Positions 15,059-23,163 of a stretch of 64,000 nucleotides of DNA are shown one piece after another. The DNA is from UBA9715 sp003452695 (lineage in GTDB: Bacteria; Actinomycetota; Coriobacteriia; Coriobacteriales; Eggerthellaceae). Every line of letters starts with the position of its first letter. Position 1 is the first letter of the stretch. The notes under the pieces are model-generated. The model did not search any database and was not told where the DNA came from. It worked only from the letters and a program-made list of their open reading frames with translations. Location of the stretch: positions 1 to 64,000 of the forward strand of contig CAMOTA010000003.1 in the NCBI GenBank assembly GCA_946625225.1, read 5' to 3'. The position numbers and the translations under genes were made by a program.

Positions 15059-16552
15059 GTGCCGCTCACGATAGAAAGAAACGACTTGTCTGCGGTTTCG
15101 GCCGACGCCATCGTCGTGGCCGCGAACGAATGGCTTCAGATTACCGGCGGCGTGGGAATGACCGTCGCCCGGGCGGCCGGCCTGCAACAGCTGCAGGCGG
15201 CATGCGACGCCATCGGGCACTGCCCGTGCGGTTCGGCCGTGGCAACGCCTGCGTTCAACCTGGATGCCCGGGTCGTGGTGCATGCCGTCGGACCTACGTG
15301 GCACGGGGGTCATCGCGGCGAGGCCGACACCTTGCGCGAGACCTACGATGCGGCCCTGGAATGTGCCTTCGCGGAAGGCGCCCGTTCCGTTGCCCTTCCG
15401 CTTATATCGGCAGGCACGTATGGTTTCCCGTCGGACGTTTCGCTTGCCGTTGCCCGCGAAGCCATCCGCGCGTTTTTGAACAGGCACGACAGCATGAACG
15501 TGCGCCTCGTGTTGTACAGCCGCGAATCCGTTGCCGCCGGCATAGCGGCCTATCTGGACATAGCGGAGTACATAGACGATCACTACGTGGCCGACAGCGC
15601 CGCATGGAACGTGCCGCAGGAGAGCATCATCTTCGATGCGCAGGCACCTGGCCCTGCATTTTCCGGCCCGCGTTTCGAATCTGAGGACGCGGGCGGAGAA
15701 TCGCCCCGTCTGCAGGCGGGCGCAATAGACGCAATAGACGCGATAGACGCGATGGGCGCGATGGGCGCGATGGATGCGGCAGCCCCGGAAGCTCGGCAGC
15801 CAAAGGAGCGGCGGGGCCTCTTCGCGCGTTTCGGCGAGGCGCTGGAGCGTTCGCGGCCGCGGCGAGACGAATCGCGCGACGGGGAAGGCGTCGCAGAAGG
15901 CGCAATCGCAGACGGCAGCGCATCGGCCGTGCTGCTCGCGCCCCAAGCAGCGCCCGACGAAATTGCAAGCGAGGCGGACTCCATCGATGCGGCCATGCTC
16001 GATGCGGCATTGGAGGAAGCGTCGGCTGAGCCCTCTATTGTCGCCCCAGCCCCGGCCGCTTCACCGAGTTCCCCCACTTCGGATGGCGTACAGAGCGCCG
16101 AGCGCGCGATGGGTTCGGCGGGCGCGCTGGTCGCTCCGGGTGCCACAGGCGCGCTGGAGCCGGTCGGTACGGCGAGCATGCGGGGCACACCACGCCTGGA
16201 AGACCTGCTGGACAACCTGGACGCCCCGTTTTCCACGACGTTGCTTGCGCTTATCGACGAGCGGGGGATGAGCGACGCGCAGGTGTACAAGCGCGCGAAC
16301 ATGAGCCGCCAGCTGTTCAGCAAGATTCGCTCGAACGCATCGTACCGCCCCACCAAGAAAACCGCCCTGGCCCTGGCCGTGGCGCTCGGGCTGGATTTGG
16401 AAGAGACCCGCGCGCTGCTCGGCCGGGCCGGTTTCGCGCTTTCCCGCAGCAGCAAGGCAGACGTTATCGTGGAATACTTCATCCGCACGGGCAACTACGA
16501 CATCTTCCAGATTAACGAAGCCCTATACGCCTTCGACCAGCCCATTCTCTAG
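15059..16552 (+). CDS. Macro-domain protein with C-terminal HTH-like domain
   Basis: 497 residues from GTG 15059, with AAGGAG 6 bases upstream. Residues 1-165 are a macro domain (ADP-ribose/O-acetyl-ADP-ribose binding or hydrolysis): DAIVVAANEWL replaces the usual NAAN loop with one Asn kept, GGVGMTVARAAG follows, and PLISAGTYGFP is the second conserved loop. A linker of about 220 residues rich in Ala, Ser and Glu contains an AIDAIDAIDAMGAMGAM run. The last ~115 residues look like an XRE-type helix-turn-helix module (SDAQVYKRANMSRQLFSKIR; PTKKTALALAVALGL). The fusion suggests ADP-ribose sensing or reversal coupled to DNA or protein binding. It lies 72 bases after the GTPase gene. Confidence 0.85.
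   Translation: MPLTIERNDLSAVSADAIVVAANEWLQITGGVGMTVARAAGLQQLQAACDAIGHCPCGSAVATPAFNLDARVVVHAVGPTWHGGHRGEADTLRETYDAALECAFAEGARSVALPLISAGTYGFPSDVSLAVAREAIRAFLNRHDSMNVRLVLYSRESVAAGIAAYLDIAEYIDDHYVADSAAWNVPQESIIFDAQAPGPAFSGPRFESEDAGGESPRLQAGAIDAIDAIDAMGAMGAMDAAAPEARQPKERRGLFARFGEALERSRPRRDESRDGEGVAEGAIADGSASAVLLAPQAAPDEIASEADSIDAAMLDAALEEASAEPSIVAPAPAASPSSPTSDGVQSAERAMGSAGALVAPGATGALEPVGTASMRGTPRLEDLLDNLDAPFSTTLLALIDERGMSDAQVYKRANMSRQLFSKIRSNASYRPTKKTALALAVALGLDLEETRALLGRAGFALSRSSKADVIVEYFIRTGNYDIFQINEALYAFDQPIL
15720..15780 (+). repeat. 9-bp tandem repeat inside the macro-domain gene
   Basis: GCAATAGAC/GCGATAGAC/GCGATGGGC units in frame encode an Ala-Ile-Asp and Ala-Met-Gly repeat in the disordered linker. 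Such arrays can change length by slippage in 3-residue steps without loss of frame. Confidence 0.75.
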
Positions 16553-16560
16553 CGCACATA

Positions 16561-16588
16561 TGTCAAGAGAAACGTCCCCCTGACACAC
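16561..16588 (-). repeat. 27-nt hairpin family copy
   Basis: TGTCAAGAGAAA ... CCCCTGACACAC, 8 bases after the macro-domain gene stop, in the orientation whose stable RNA strand is the minus strand. Confidence 0.75.
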
Positions 16589-16591
16589 ACG

Positions 16592-16712
16592 GCAGGGGCC
16601 GAGCGAAACCGCGCATAATGTGCAATCTCATGCAATCCTGAGCGCAAAATGCATGAGATCGCGCGAAATGCGCGGTTCGCCGAAACCGGGCGAGCGCGGG
16701 CAACGGCGTTCG
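16592..16712 (+). repeat. Dispersed ~115-bp palindromic repeat, copy B
   Basis: Inverted copy of the element at 11697-11810, with AACCGCGCATAATG, CAATCTCATGCA and GCGCGAAATGCGCGG. The two copies lie in opposite orientation about 4.8 kb apart. Confidence 0.75.
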
Positions 16713-16829
16713 AGAGCGGCAGGCCGCTCGGCGGCGCTCGCGCGCTCGTCGAACCCGTCGACCGCCGCCTGCTGCGCCCCGTACAAGGCGGCGGCCGGGG
16801 CCATCATGCTCGAGGTGGAGCGGTTTGGC

Positions 16830-16955
16830 TCACACGAGGTGCGCCATGCGCAGCGGCAGGTAAATCCTGTTGCCTTCGCCCTCAGGGTCTGCACGACCGC
16901 GTTCGATGCGTGTCGGGATGCAGCTCGAATCGTACGGCTGGGCCGATATGTCCAT
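16830..16955 (-). pseudogene. Possible 3' remnant of a DUF4143-type ATPase gene
   Basis: A 41-residue frame ends NRIYLPLRMAHLV. Its last residues resemble the basic 'LPLY-x-A-x-L' ends of AAA/DUF4143 ATPases; the intact neighbour ends KKVTLPLYLAMLPLP. It lies just downstream of that neighbour on the same strand. I infer a decayed tail of a second ATPase gene, but similarity over so few residues is weak. The interval 16713-16992 holds nothing else. Confidence 0.25.
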
Positions 16956-16992
16956 TATATACGCGCGGACACCCGCCCACGTCATGGTAGCT

Positions 16993-18327
16993 TTATGGCA
17001 GGGGCAACATCGCGAGGTAAAGCGGCAGCGTCACCTTCTTGCCATGGCGGCCCACGTTGCCGTCGATGAGCTTGTAGCCGACGACTACGCCCTCCCGCCC
17101 GAGCACGTTGTCTAGGGATGCGGTGGAGCCGCGAGAGGCTTTAACCTCGACGGGCTCGACCGCACCGCCGCGCTCGAGCAGAAACTCGATCTCGTGGTTG
17201 CCGCTTTTCGACATCCAGTAGCGCAGCGGGTCGCCGTTGGCGGCGAGCATGCATGCGACCAGGTTCTCGTAGAGCCCGCCTTTCATCGGCCCTTTCAGGG
17301 TGTTGTCCACGACTGCAGCCTTCATGCTGAAATCGTACATCGCCATGAGCAGCCCGGTGTCGTTCGCGTAGAGCCTGAAGCGGCTCCCGTCTTCGTAGGC
17401 TGCGAGCGGAAAATCGAGCGTGGAGACGGCTTGGCAGCGCAAGGCCATTTCCGATCCGACCACCCAATCGACCGCCCTGTCGAATTTCCGCGCGCTCCCG
17501 CGCTTCTCGACGACTGCGTACTGGAACTTGGTGTTCTCTTTGGCGAGCTGCCGCGGAAGCGACAGATAGCACGAGCGAGCTTTGACGCGCTGTGCGGAAG
17601 AGGCGTAGCGCGCTATGTCGTCGAGGTAGAGCGCATGGATGGCCAGCTGCTCCTCGTGGGCGGCGCCGTAATCCCACCCGTTCGAGAAGGCCTCGACCAC
17701 GGCGGGCATGCCGCCCACCGCAAGGTATTCCCTCAGGAGTCGCATCATCATGTCGTGCACCGCCTGGGGAATCGGCTCGAGGGTGCTCAGATGGGACTTC
17801 AGCGAATCGAGCGCTTCGTCGTCGTAGCCTCGTGCCCAGAGGAACTCCTCGAAATCGAGGGGGCGCATCGTCACCTGTTCCTCGTAGCCCACGGGCAGAG
17901 AGGGCGTATCATCAAGCTCGCGGAATCTTACGCCGAGCAAGGACCCGGATCCGACGACGTCGCACCTGCCATCTTGCGCGAGGTATTTGAACGAGGCGCG
18001 CGCCGCCGGACATTCCTGTATCTCGTCGAAGAACAAAAGCGTCTTGCCGGGCACGATATGCGCCCCGGGGACGATCAGCGTAATGCGCGAGAGCACGCTT
18101 TCCGCCGAGAGCGGTCCGTCGAAGACGGCCCGGTACTCGGGATGCTCGACGAAGTCGAGCTTCACGTAGCTCTCGTAAGCCTCCTCGCCGAAGCGGTCGA
18201 CGATGAAGGACTTCCCCACCTGGCGCGCCCCGTTAACGAGGAGGCACTTCTTTTTATGCGATTTCTTCCATCGGGTGAGAAAATCGGTCATCTTCCTTCT
18301 GAGCACGGCGTCCTCCTTCAAATGCAA
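16993..18327 (-). CDS. AAA-family ATPase with DUF4143 (AAA_14 type)
   Basis: 444 residues. Walker A is NGARQVGKS (about 32-40), Walker B is TLLFFDEIQECP, and the sensor region is DVVGSGSLLGV. The C-terminal DUF4143 half contains SGNHEIEFLLERGG, a PD-(D/E)XK-like segment (EIEFLL then VEVKAS). This family is abundant in gut bacteria and archaea; its biochemical role is not established, and defence or toxin-like roles have been suggested. An AGGAGG-type site lies near 18310, before the start. It is transcribed alone and flanked by repeats. Confidence 0.88.
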   Translation of the reverse strand: MHLKEDAVLRRKMTDFLTRWKKSHKKKCLLVNGARQVGKSFIVDRFGEEAYESYVKLDFVEHPEYRAVFDGPLSAESVLSRITLIVPGAHIVPGKTLLFFDEIQECPAARASFKYLAQDGRCDVVGSGSLLGVRFRELDDTPSLPVGYEEQVTMRPLDFEEFLWARGYDDEALDSLKSHLSTLEPIPQAVHDMMMRLLREYLAVGGMPAVVEAFSNGWDYGAAHEEQLAIHALYLDDIARYASSAQRVKARSCYLSLPRQLAKENTKFQYAVVEKRGSARKFDRAVDWVVGSEMALRCQAVSTLDFPLAAYEDGSRFRLYANDTGLLMAMYDFSMKAAVVDNTLKGPMKGGLYENLVACMLAANGDPLRYWMSKSGNHEIEFLLERGGAVEPVEVKASRGSTASLDNVLGREGVVVGYKLIDGNVGRHGKKVTLPLYLAMLPLP

Positions 18328-18598
18328 CTTTTCAAGGATATTTTATGCTGATGTTTGCATCTTTTTAGAACCAATTATACCAATGATTGCATCTTTTCAC
18401 GATAGCGCCCAAACCTCGTTGGCACCCCGAGAGGCAGCCAAAAGCGCTGCGAGCGCAACGACCGACCTCGTAGGTGTTTGCACGCAATGGAGATATGAGC
18501 AATGTTCCATTGCCTGAGGGGTAATGGAACATGTTGGGCACATTCGCATGACAGCATGATTGAAGGGCGAGGTCCATGCGACCCTCGCCCTTCTCGAC
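18328..18598. promoter_or_regulatory. Upstream region of the DUF4143 ATPase gene
   Basis: AT-rich stretch immediately 5' of the ATPase gene. A direct repeat TTGCATCTTTT occurs at about 18355 and 18387 with AATTATACCAATGATT between. This is a plausible promoter/operator. Beyond about 18420 no gene is apparent. Confidence 0.35.
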
Positions 18599-18633
18599 AA
18601 TGAGTCGGGAGAACGTTTCTCCCGACTCATTTT
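18599..18633 (+). terminator. AATGAGTCGGGAGA palindrome, copy 2, with T run
   Basis: AATGAGTCGGGAGAA pairs with TTCTCCCGACTCATT, followed by TTTTT on the plus strand. Same family as 11183 and 21802. It is terminator-like, although no plus-strand gene ends nearby. Confidence 0.6.
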
Positions 18634-18643
18634 TCACAGCCCC

Positions 18644-18708
18644 ATTACCAGGGGTGCTTCCTTCGCCAAAAGCGCGAGTGTGTCAAGAGAAGCATCCCCC
18701 TGACACAC
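18644..18708 (-). repeat. 27-nt hairpin family, extended form, inverted copy
   Basis: Reverse complement of the hairpin-plus-tail seen at 11475 and 13575: CAGGGGTGCTTCCTTCG, then AAAAGCGCGAG, then the hairpin at 18678-18708. Read on the minus strand it lies downstream of pilin copy 2. Confidence 0.75.
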
Positions 18709-18735
18709 GCCCCCAACCATTCTTAACTTAGCAAA

Positions 18736-18765
18736 ATGGGGCAGACATTACGGTGCCCGCCCCAT
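18736..18765 (-). terminator. Terminator after pilin copy 2
   Basis: ATGGGGC and GCCCCAT form a stem; on the minus strand it is followed by TTTTGC. It lies about 28 bases after the pilin stop. Confidence 0.65.
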
Positions 18766-18792
18766 CGTTACGCCAAATAAAGCTGCGTACTA

Positions 18793-19224
18793 CTACGAGA
18801 GTGTGTAAGTCACAGAGCTCAACGCCCCATTGCTATAAGTGAACACGACCGTAGCGCTACCGGGGGTACCACCGTCTTCAACTTCAAACGGAAGCTCAGT
18901 AGCTACCCCACTCCAGTTATTCGCTTGCTGGGATTCGATCCTCACCCCATCAACGGTGACGGTATCAGCATCTGCATCGTACACTGCGTGCGTTCCGTCA
19001 TTCTGTTTTGTGATGTAAACCGTCTGCGCCTCAGCATATGCCGAGCGAATGTTTGCAATCGACGTTGCGTCGCGGGCATTCTCGAGCTGGCTTGTGAAAA
19101 TCGGGATGGCGATGGCGATGAGGATCGCGATGATGGCGATGACGATGAGCATCTCCATCAGGGTGAAGCCCTTTTGGCCTTGGGCTTCGAGCGCGGCTTT
19201 GCGCTCCTTGAGCATGTCTAGCAT
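18793..19224 (-). CDS. Type IV major-type prepilin, copy 2
   Basis: 143 residues from ATG 19224; AAGGAGG lies 7 bases upstream. Leader and helix (MLDMLKERKAALEAQGQKG, then FTLMEMLIVIAIIAILIAIA) are identical to those of the pilin at 10420. After FTSQLENARDATSIANIRSAYAEAQ the proteins diverge into unrelated C-terminal domains of similar size. The open frame extends upstream but the Shine-Dalgarno fixes the start. It stands 2.7 kb from pilC on the same strand. Either copy, or both, could be the main pilin; the shared 5' end suggests duplication followed by diversification. Confidence 0.93.
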   Translation of the reverse strand: MLDMLKERKAALEAQGQKGFTLMEMLIVIAIIAILIAIAIPIFTSQLENARDATSIANIRSAYAEAQTVYITKQNDGTHAVYDADADTVTVDGVRIESQQANNWSGVATELPFEVEDGGTPGSATVVFTYSNGALSSVTYTLS

Positions 19225-19630
19225 AGAAGCCTCCTTCAGTCGTAGAAGGCGATTTCTTTTCCCGCCCTCTGTCTTGTTTCGAATTCTACTCCAACCGAGT
19301 TTCAAAATAAACGCTGAAACGGGCCGTTTGGCGCTTCTGACGTTAACGTTTGCGTTACGTAATTCAGCGACTAAATATATCATTTTTGCAAATCTTGTAG
19401 AAGCGTTTTGCCATGTCACAAGATGTTGCGGGCAACTCGAACGCTAGCCGGAGCGTGCACGCGCGGTCGAATTTTTGGGCCACATGTCCCAACTTGCAAA
19501 GACGCCACAGATACGCAGTCTCAGGGGAGGCTGCAGCCACCGCCGCGCAATCAGGCATGCAAATGGGCGCGCGCTTCAGAGCCACCCTGTCCTTCATGCC
19601 GTGCGCTTTGCCGAATGATACACTGCCACT
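19225..19630. promoter_or_regulatory. Upstream region of pilin copy 2
   Basis: The ~170 bases 5' of the pilin are AT-rich, with TAGAAT (minus strand, near 19285) and TATATT (near 19376) as -10 candidates. A clear -35 partner is not seen. The ~30 bases next to the start codon match the leader of pilin copy 1. No gene is supported in 19400-19630. Confidence 0.35.
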
Positions 19631-20053
19631 GTGGAATGCGACATGGGCGAAAGGCGGGACGTGCGAAAGAGGCTGATGGAATACCGCAAGCGCATCGACG
19701 CGTTGCTGGACGCCGACGCGCCGGGCACAGATTGGGATGCGGCCATCGAAGAGCATCTGGCGCAGACGGCGTTCTTCCAGCACGAACGGCTTATCCACCT
19801 GCTGGTAACGCTGGCGTTCGCGCTGATGGAGCTGGCAAGCGCCATTGCGGCGATGCTGGCACCCGCAGGCTCTGTGCAAGTCCTGGCAGCAGCGCTGGCC
19901 GTGCTGTTGCTGGTGCTGCTCGTGCCCTACATCGTGCACTACTACTTCCTGGAAAACGAGACCCAGAAGCTGTACGCGCAATACGACCGCATGATATCGC
20001 TGCGCGAAAGCGCCGAGCGCGGCGGGAAAACCCGGCCAGCCCCGCCCATCTAG
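19631..20053 (+). CDS. Small membrane protein of unknown function
   Basis: Up to 140 residues. The frame opens with GTG 19631, and ATG 19643 is an alternative start; neither has a strong Shine-Dalgarno. A charged N-terminus (about 50 residues) precedes two membrane helices (about 54-75 and 82-106), then a charged C-terminal tail of about 35 residues. I do not recognise the family. The stop codon overlaps the stop of the convergent AAA/PD-(D/E)XK gene within CTAG, so the two genes share 3' ends. Confidence 0.65.
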   Translation: MECDMGERRDVRKRLMEYRKRIDALLDADAPGTDWDAAIEEHLAQTAFFQHERLIHLLVTLAFALMELASAIAAMLAPAGSVQVLAAALAVLLLVLLVPYIVHYYFLENETQKLYAQYDRMISLRESAERGGKTRPAPPI

Positions 20054-21723
20054 CCGATGAGCACGTCCTTGCCCGAGAATGCGAAGCCCACTTCGCGGAT
20101 GCGGTCGGGCGATATGCCGCGCTCGACCAGCTGGCGAGCGTAGGCGCGCTCGGCAATCTGAGCCTTGGCGGCGGCAAGGGCTTCTTCGATGGTCTCGCCG
20201 CGGCGAGCGTTGGCCACCTTGAACTCGATGGCGAAGGCGGGGTCATCCGAGGCCAGGGGACAGAGCATAACGTCGTAGCGCCCATAGCCGCTCTCGCGAT
20301 TGCTGGTTACCTCGTAGCGGCCGCGCAGCTCCACGAGCAGGCCCAGCACCAAGCCGTGGTAGAAGTTCTCGGGCGCCGATGCGCCGCGGCCCCCGCCGGC
20401 GTCGAAATGCGAGACGCAGCCCTCCAGCACGTCGAGCAGGTAGGCGTTCGCGCCCTCGAGATCGCCCGCCAACAGGCAGCGACAGAACTCGGAGTACGCA
20501 GCTGCGCCGTCGTCGAACCAGGCGCGCACCATCTTGTCGAACATGTGGCGCACCTCGCGGTTGGTCACGGCCAGCTCGGCGGTCGTGTCGCCGCAGAACT
20601 CGGCCCCGAGGACTTTCAGGTAGCCGCTTGCCACCAGCAGCGACCACACGGCGTTGGGCACGCGGCCTATCTCGCCGAAGACCACCTGCTCGTCGAAGGT
20701 CTTGGTGACGCTGCCGCCCGCTAGCAGCTGCTCGAAGTCGGCCTGGATGGAAGCATCGGTGCGCACGGCCTGCGAGACCAGCGCGTTGCCGGAGCTGTTC
20801 GCCCAGTAGGGAGCCAACCGTCCGCGCTTCAGGTAGTTAGTGACCGACCAGGGGTTGTACACGTGGTCCACCTCGCCGAAGCGAAAGCCGTCGTACCACT
20901 CGCGCACCTCGTCGCGGTTTCCGGCAAGCCCCATCTCGTCCATGGCGGCAAAGACCTCGTCTTCGGTGAATCCGAAGGCGGTCTCGTAGGCGTCCGTCGT
21001 GGTGGTGACGACCGCCAGATTGTTCAAATCGCTGAATATCGATTCGCGGCTGACGCGCGTCACCCCCGTTATCAGCCCGCGCCCGAGCGAGGGGCAGGCC
21101 TTGAAGGTGGCGTTGAACAGCGAGCGCTGGAAGGACACGGCCTCGTCCCACCAGCCGCCGGCCCAGGCCTCCTGCATGGGGGTGTCGTACTCGTCGAGAA
21201 GCACGATGGGGCGCGTGCCATGGTGGGCTTCCAGCGCGATGCACAACTGCGCGAGACAGCCCGTGGCCGTGGCGTCGTCCATCTGGTCGGACACGCGCGC
21301 GAGGAAGGCCCGTACGCCGCTATCGACATCTGCAGAATCCATCAGATGGCGGTGCGCGCTGCACGCACCTGCCAGGGCGCGACACATCTGCGCGCGGGCC
21401 GTGGGCCAGTCGCCGCCCTTGCAGTCGGAAAAGGTGAGCGAGACCACCGGCAGCGTGCCCTGCAGCGAGCGGAAGCGCTCGTCGGCCCAGATTTCCAGCC
21501 CGCCGAACAGCTCTTCGCCGCGGCCGGCGTATTTCTTCGAGAAGAAGCATTGCAGCATGGACAGATTCAGCGTCTTGCCGAACCGCCGCGGCCTGCAGAC
21601 GAGCGTGACCGCATCGCCTGCATCCCACCATTCCCGCACAAACGCCGTCTTGTCAACGTAAAAATAGCCGCCCTCGCGCACGACCGCGAAGTCCTGAACG
21701 CCTATGTTCACCGTCCTGCCCAT
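20050..21723 (-). CDS. AAA-ATPase-like protein with C-terminal PD-(D/E)XK domain (DUF1703 type)
   Basis: 557 residues. The start is set at ATG 21723 with GGGGAGG upstream; the longer frame would begin inside a repeat. The N-terminal AAA-ATPase_like region starts with NIGVQDFAVVREGGYFYVDKT; its P-loop is RPRRFGKTLNLSML. Walker B is PIVLLDEYDTPM, followed by LFNATFK and ITGVTRVSRESIFS. The C-terminal nuclease-like domain has YDVMLCPLASDDPAFAIEFKVA, where Asp and Glu-x-Lys fit the PD-(D/E)XK core. These proteins are greatly expanded in gut bacteria; nuclease or mobile-element roles are suspected but unproven. Confidence 0.9.
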   Translation of the reverse strand: MGRTVNIGVQDFAVVREGGYFYVDKTAFVREWWDAGDAVTLVCRPRRFGKTLNLSMLQCFFSKKYAGRGEELFGGLEIWADERFRSLQGTLPVVSLTFSDCKGGDWPTARAQMCRALAGACSAHRHLMDSADVDSGVRAFLARVSDQMDDATATGCLAQLCIALEAHHGTRPIVLLDEYDTPMQEAWAGGWWDEAVSFQRSLFNATFKACPSLGRGLITGVTRVSRESIFSDLNNLAVVTTTTDAYETAFGFTEDEVFAAMDEMGLAGNRDEVREWYDGFRFGEVDHVYNPWSVTNYLKRGRLAPYWANSSGNALVSQAVRTDASIQADFEQLLAGGSVTKTFDEQVVFGEIGRVPNAVWSLLVASGYLKVLGAEFCGDTTAELAVTNREVRHMFDKMVRAWFDDGAAAYSEFCRCLLAGDLEGANAYLLDVLEGCVSHFDAGGGRGASAPENFYHGLVLGLLVELRGRYEVTSNRESGYGRYDVMLCPLASDDPAFAIEFKVANARRGETIEEALAAAKAQIAERAYARQLVERGISPDRIREVGFAFSGKDVLIG

Positions 21724-21801
21724 GTGCAGACCTCCCCGCCGCCGTTCATATGCAACGATTATACCGCGCACACGGCAAAGGCTCGCATCGCGCCAGACCG
21801 G

Positions 21802-21834
21802 AATGAGTCGGGAGAACAGTTCTCCCGACTCATT
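21802..21834. terminator. AATGAGTCGGGAGA palindrome, copy 3
   Basis: AATGAGTCGGGAGAA pairs with TTCTCCCGACTCATT. It lies about 70 bases downstream of pilC on the minus strand and so could end the pilB-pilT-pilC transcript. It is also 80 bases upstream of the AAA gene. Confidence 0.55.
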
Positions 21835-21901
21835 CTCAGCCCGGGTGGGCTGACGCAAGCTGGAATCCAACACGTGGCCAGTAGTTGCCGGGAGGACTCC
21901 C

Positions 21902-23134
21902 CTAGCCGATGGAGCCGTACATGCTGAACATGGGCAGGTACACCGACAGCAGCAGCACGAACACGATGACGGCCAAGAACACGATGATCATCGGCTCGAG
22001 CAGCGCCATGGCGCGCGCGGTGGCGGTTTCCACTTCGTTGTCGTAGTACTCCGATATTACGTTCATGGTGGATTCCAGCGAACCGGTCTGCTCGCCGACC
22101 GCGGTCATCTCGATGGCCAAGCCGGGCAACGTGCCCTCTTGTTCCAGGCACACGGCCAGCGGCTTGCCGGCTTCCAGGTCGACCACCGTGTTCAGCAGCG
22201 AATGGCCCATGTAGTAGTTGTTTATGGAGCGCGCCGTTACCTCCACGGCCTTCACGATGGGCAGGCCGGCCGACATCATCACGCTCATGGTGCCGGCGTA
22301 TTCGCTGGCCGAGCTCATCAGGTTAATGCGACCGATAACGGGCGTGCGAATGCCGCCAAAGGGCAGCTCCACGCCCAGCTTCGACCACATCAGGCGAAAA
22401 TCGTCGTTCTTCTTGGCCAGTTTCACGCCGACGATGGCCACGGCCACGATAACAGCCACGAGCCACCACCAGTGCACCCAGAAGTCGGACATGTCGATGA
22501 CGAACTGGGTGATGGCCGGCAGCTCAGAGCCCATCGAAGCAAACGTCTCGCGAAACACCGGCACGGCGAAGATCATGATGATGGCCACGACCACCACGGC
22601 AATGACCATGACGAACGTCGGGTACACCATGGCGCTTTTCACCTTGGCCTTGGTGCGGCTGGTCTTTTCGTAGTAGTCCTTCAGGCGCGTGAACACGGTT
22701 TCGAGCGAACCCGATTCCTCGCCGGCGCGCACCGATTCGATGAACGTGGTGGGCAGGCCGCTGCCGTGCTTTTCCAAGCTGGACGACAAGCTGTAGCCTG
22801 CGGCCACGTCGTCGGATGCGTCGCGCAGGATTTGCGCGAGCGTCTTGTCTTCTATCTGGTCGGCCAGAAGCTGCAGCGTGCGCACGATGGGCAGGCCCGC
22901 GCGCAGCAAGATGGCAAACTGGTCGCACAGGATGGACAGCGACTTCTCCTTGGCCTTGCGCGTGCCCAGACGCAGGTCCAAATCGCGCGATGCGGCGCCG
23001 ACCTCGGTAATCTTCTGCACGATAAGGTTGTTCTCGCGCAGCTGGCGCACTGCCTCTTCGCGGTTGTTGGCCTCGGCAACGCCGGTAACCTCTTCGCCGC
23101 TGAACGACCGTGCGGTGTAGTTGAATGTTTTCAC
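21902..23134 (-). CDS. pilC: Type IV pilus platform protein PilC (GspF family)
   Basis: 410 residues from a GTG at 23134. Two T2SSF repeats are visible. The first runs about 60-195 with FAILLRAGLPIVRTLQLLAD, ESVRAGEESGSLETV and a hydrophobic run VMVIAVVVVAIIMIFAVPVF. The second runs about 265-400 with LMSSASEYAGTMSVMMSAGL, MTAVGEQTGSLESTM and a final helix. PilC is the inner-membrane platform that couples the PilB/PilT motors to pilin insertion and removal. It is the last gene of a compact three-gene operon, 29 bases after pilT. Confidence 0.95.
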   Translation of the reverse strand: MKTFNYTARSFSGEEVTGVAEANNREEAVRQLRENNLIVQKITEVGAASRDLDLRLGTRKAKEKSLSILCDQFAILLRAGLPIVRTLQLLADQIEDKTLAQILRDASDDVAAGYSLSSSLEKHGSGLPTTFIESVRAGEESGSLETVFTRLKDYYEKTSRTKAKVKSAMVYPTFVMVIAVVVVAIIMIFAVPVFRETFASMGSELPAITQFVIDMSDFWVHWWWLVAVIVAVAIVGVKLAKKNDDFRLMWSKLGVELPFGGIRTPVIGRINLMSSASEYAGTMSVMMSAGLPIVKAVEVTARSINNYYMGHSLLNTVVDLEAGKPLAVCLEQEGTLPGLAIEMTAVGEQTGSLESTMNVISEYYDNEVETATARAMALLEPMIIVFLAVIVFVLLLSVYLPMFSMYGSIG

Positions 23135-23163
23135 GGCTCTATCCCGCGCTCCTCTTCACGATG

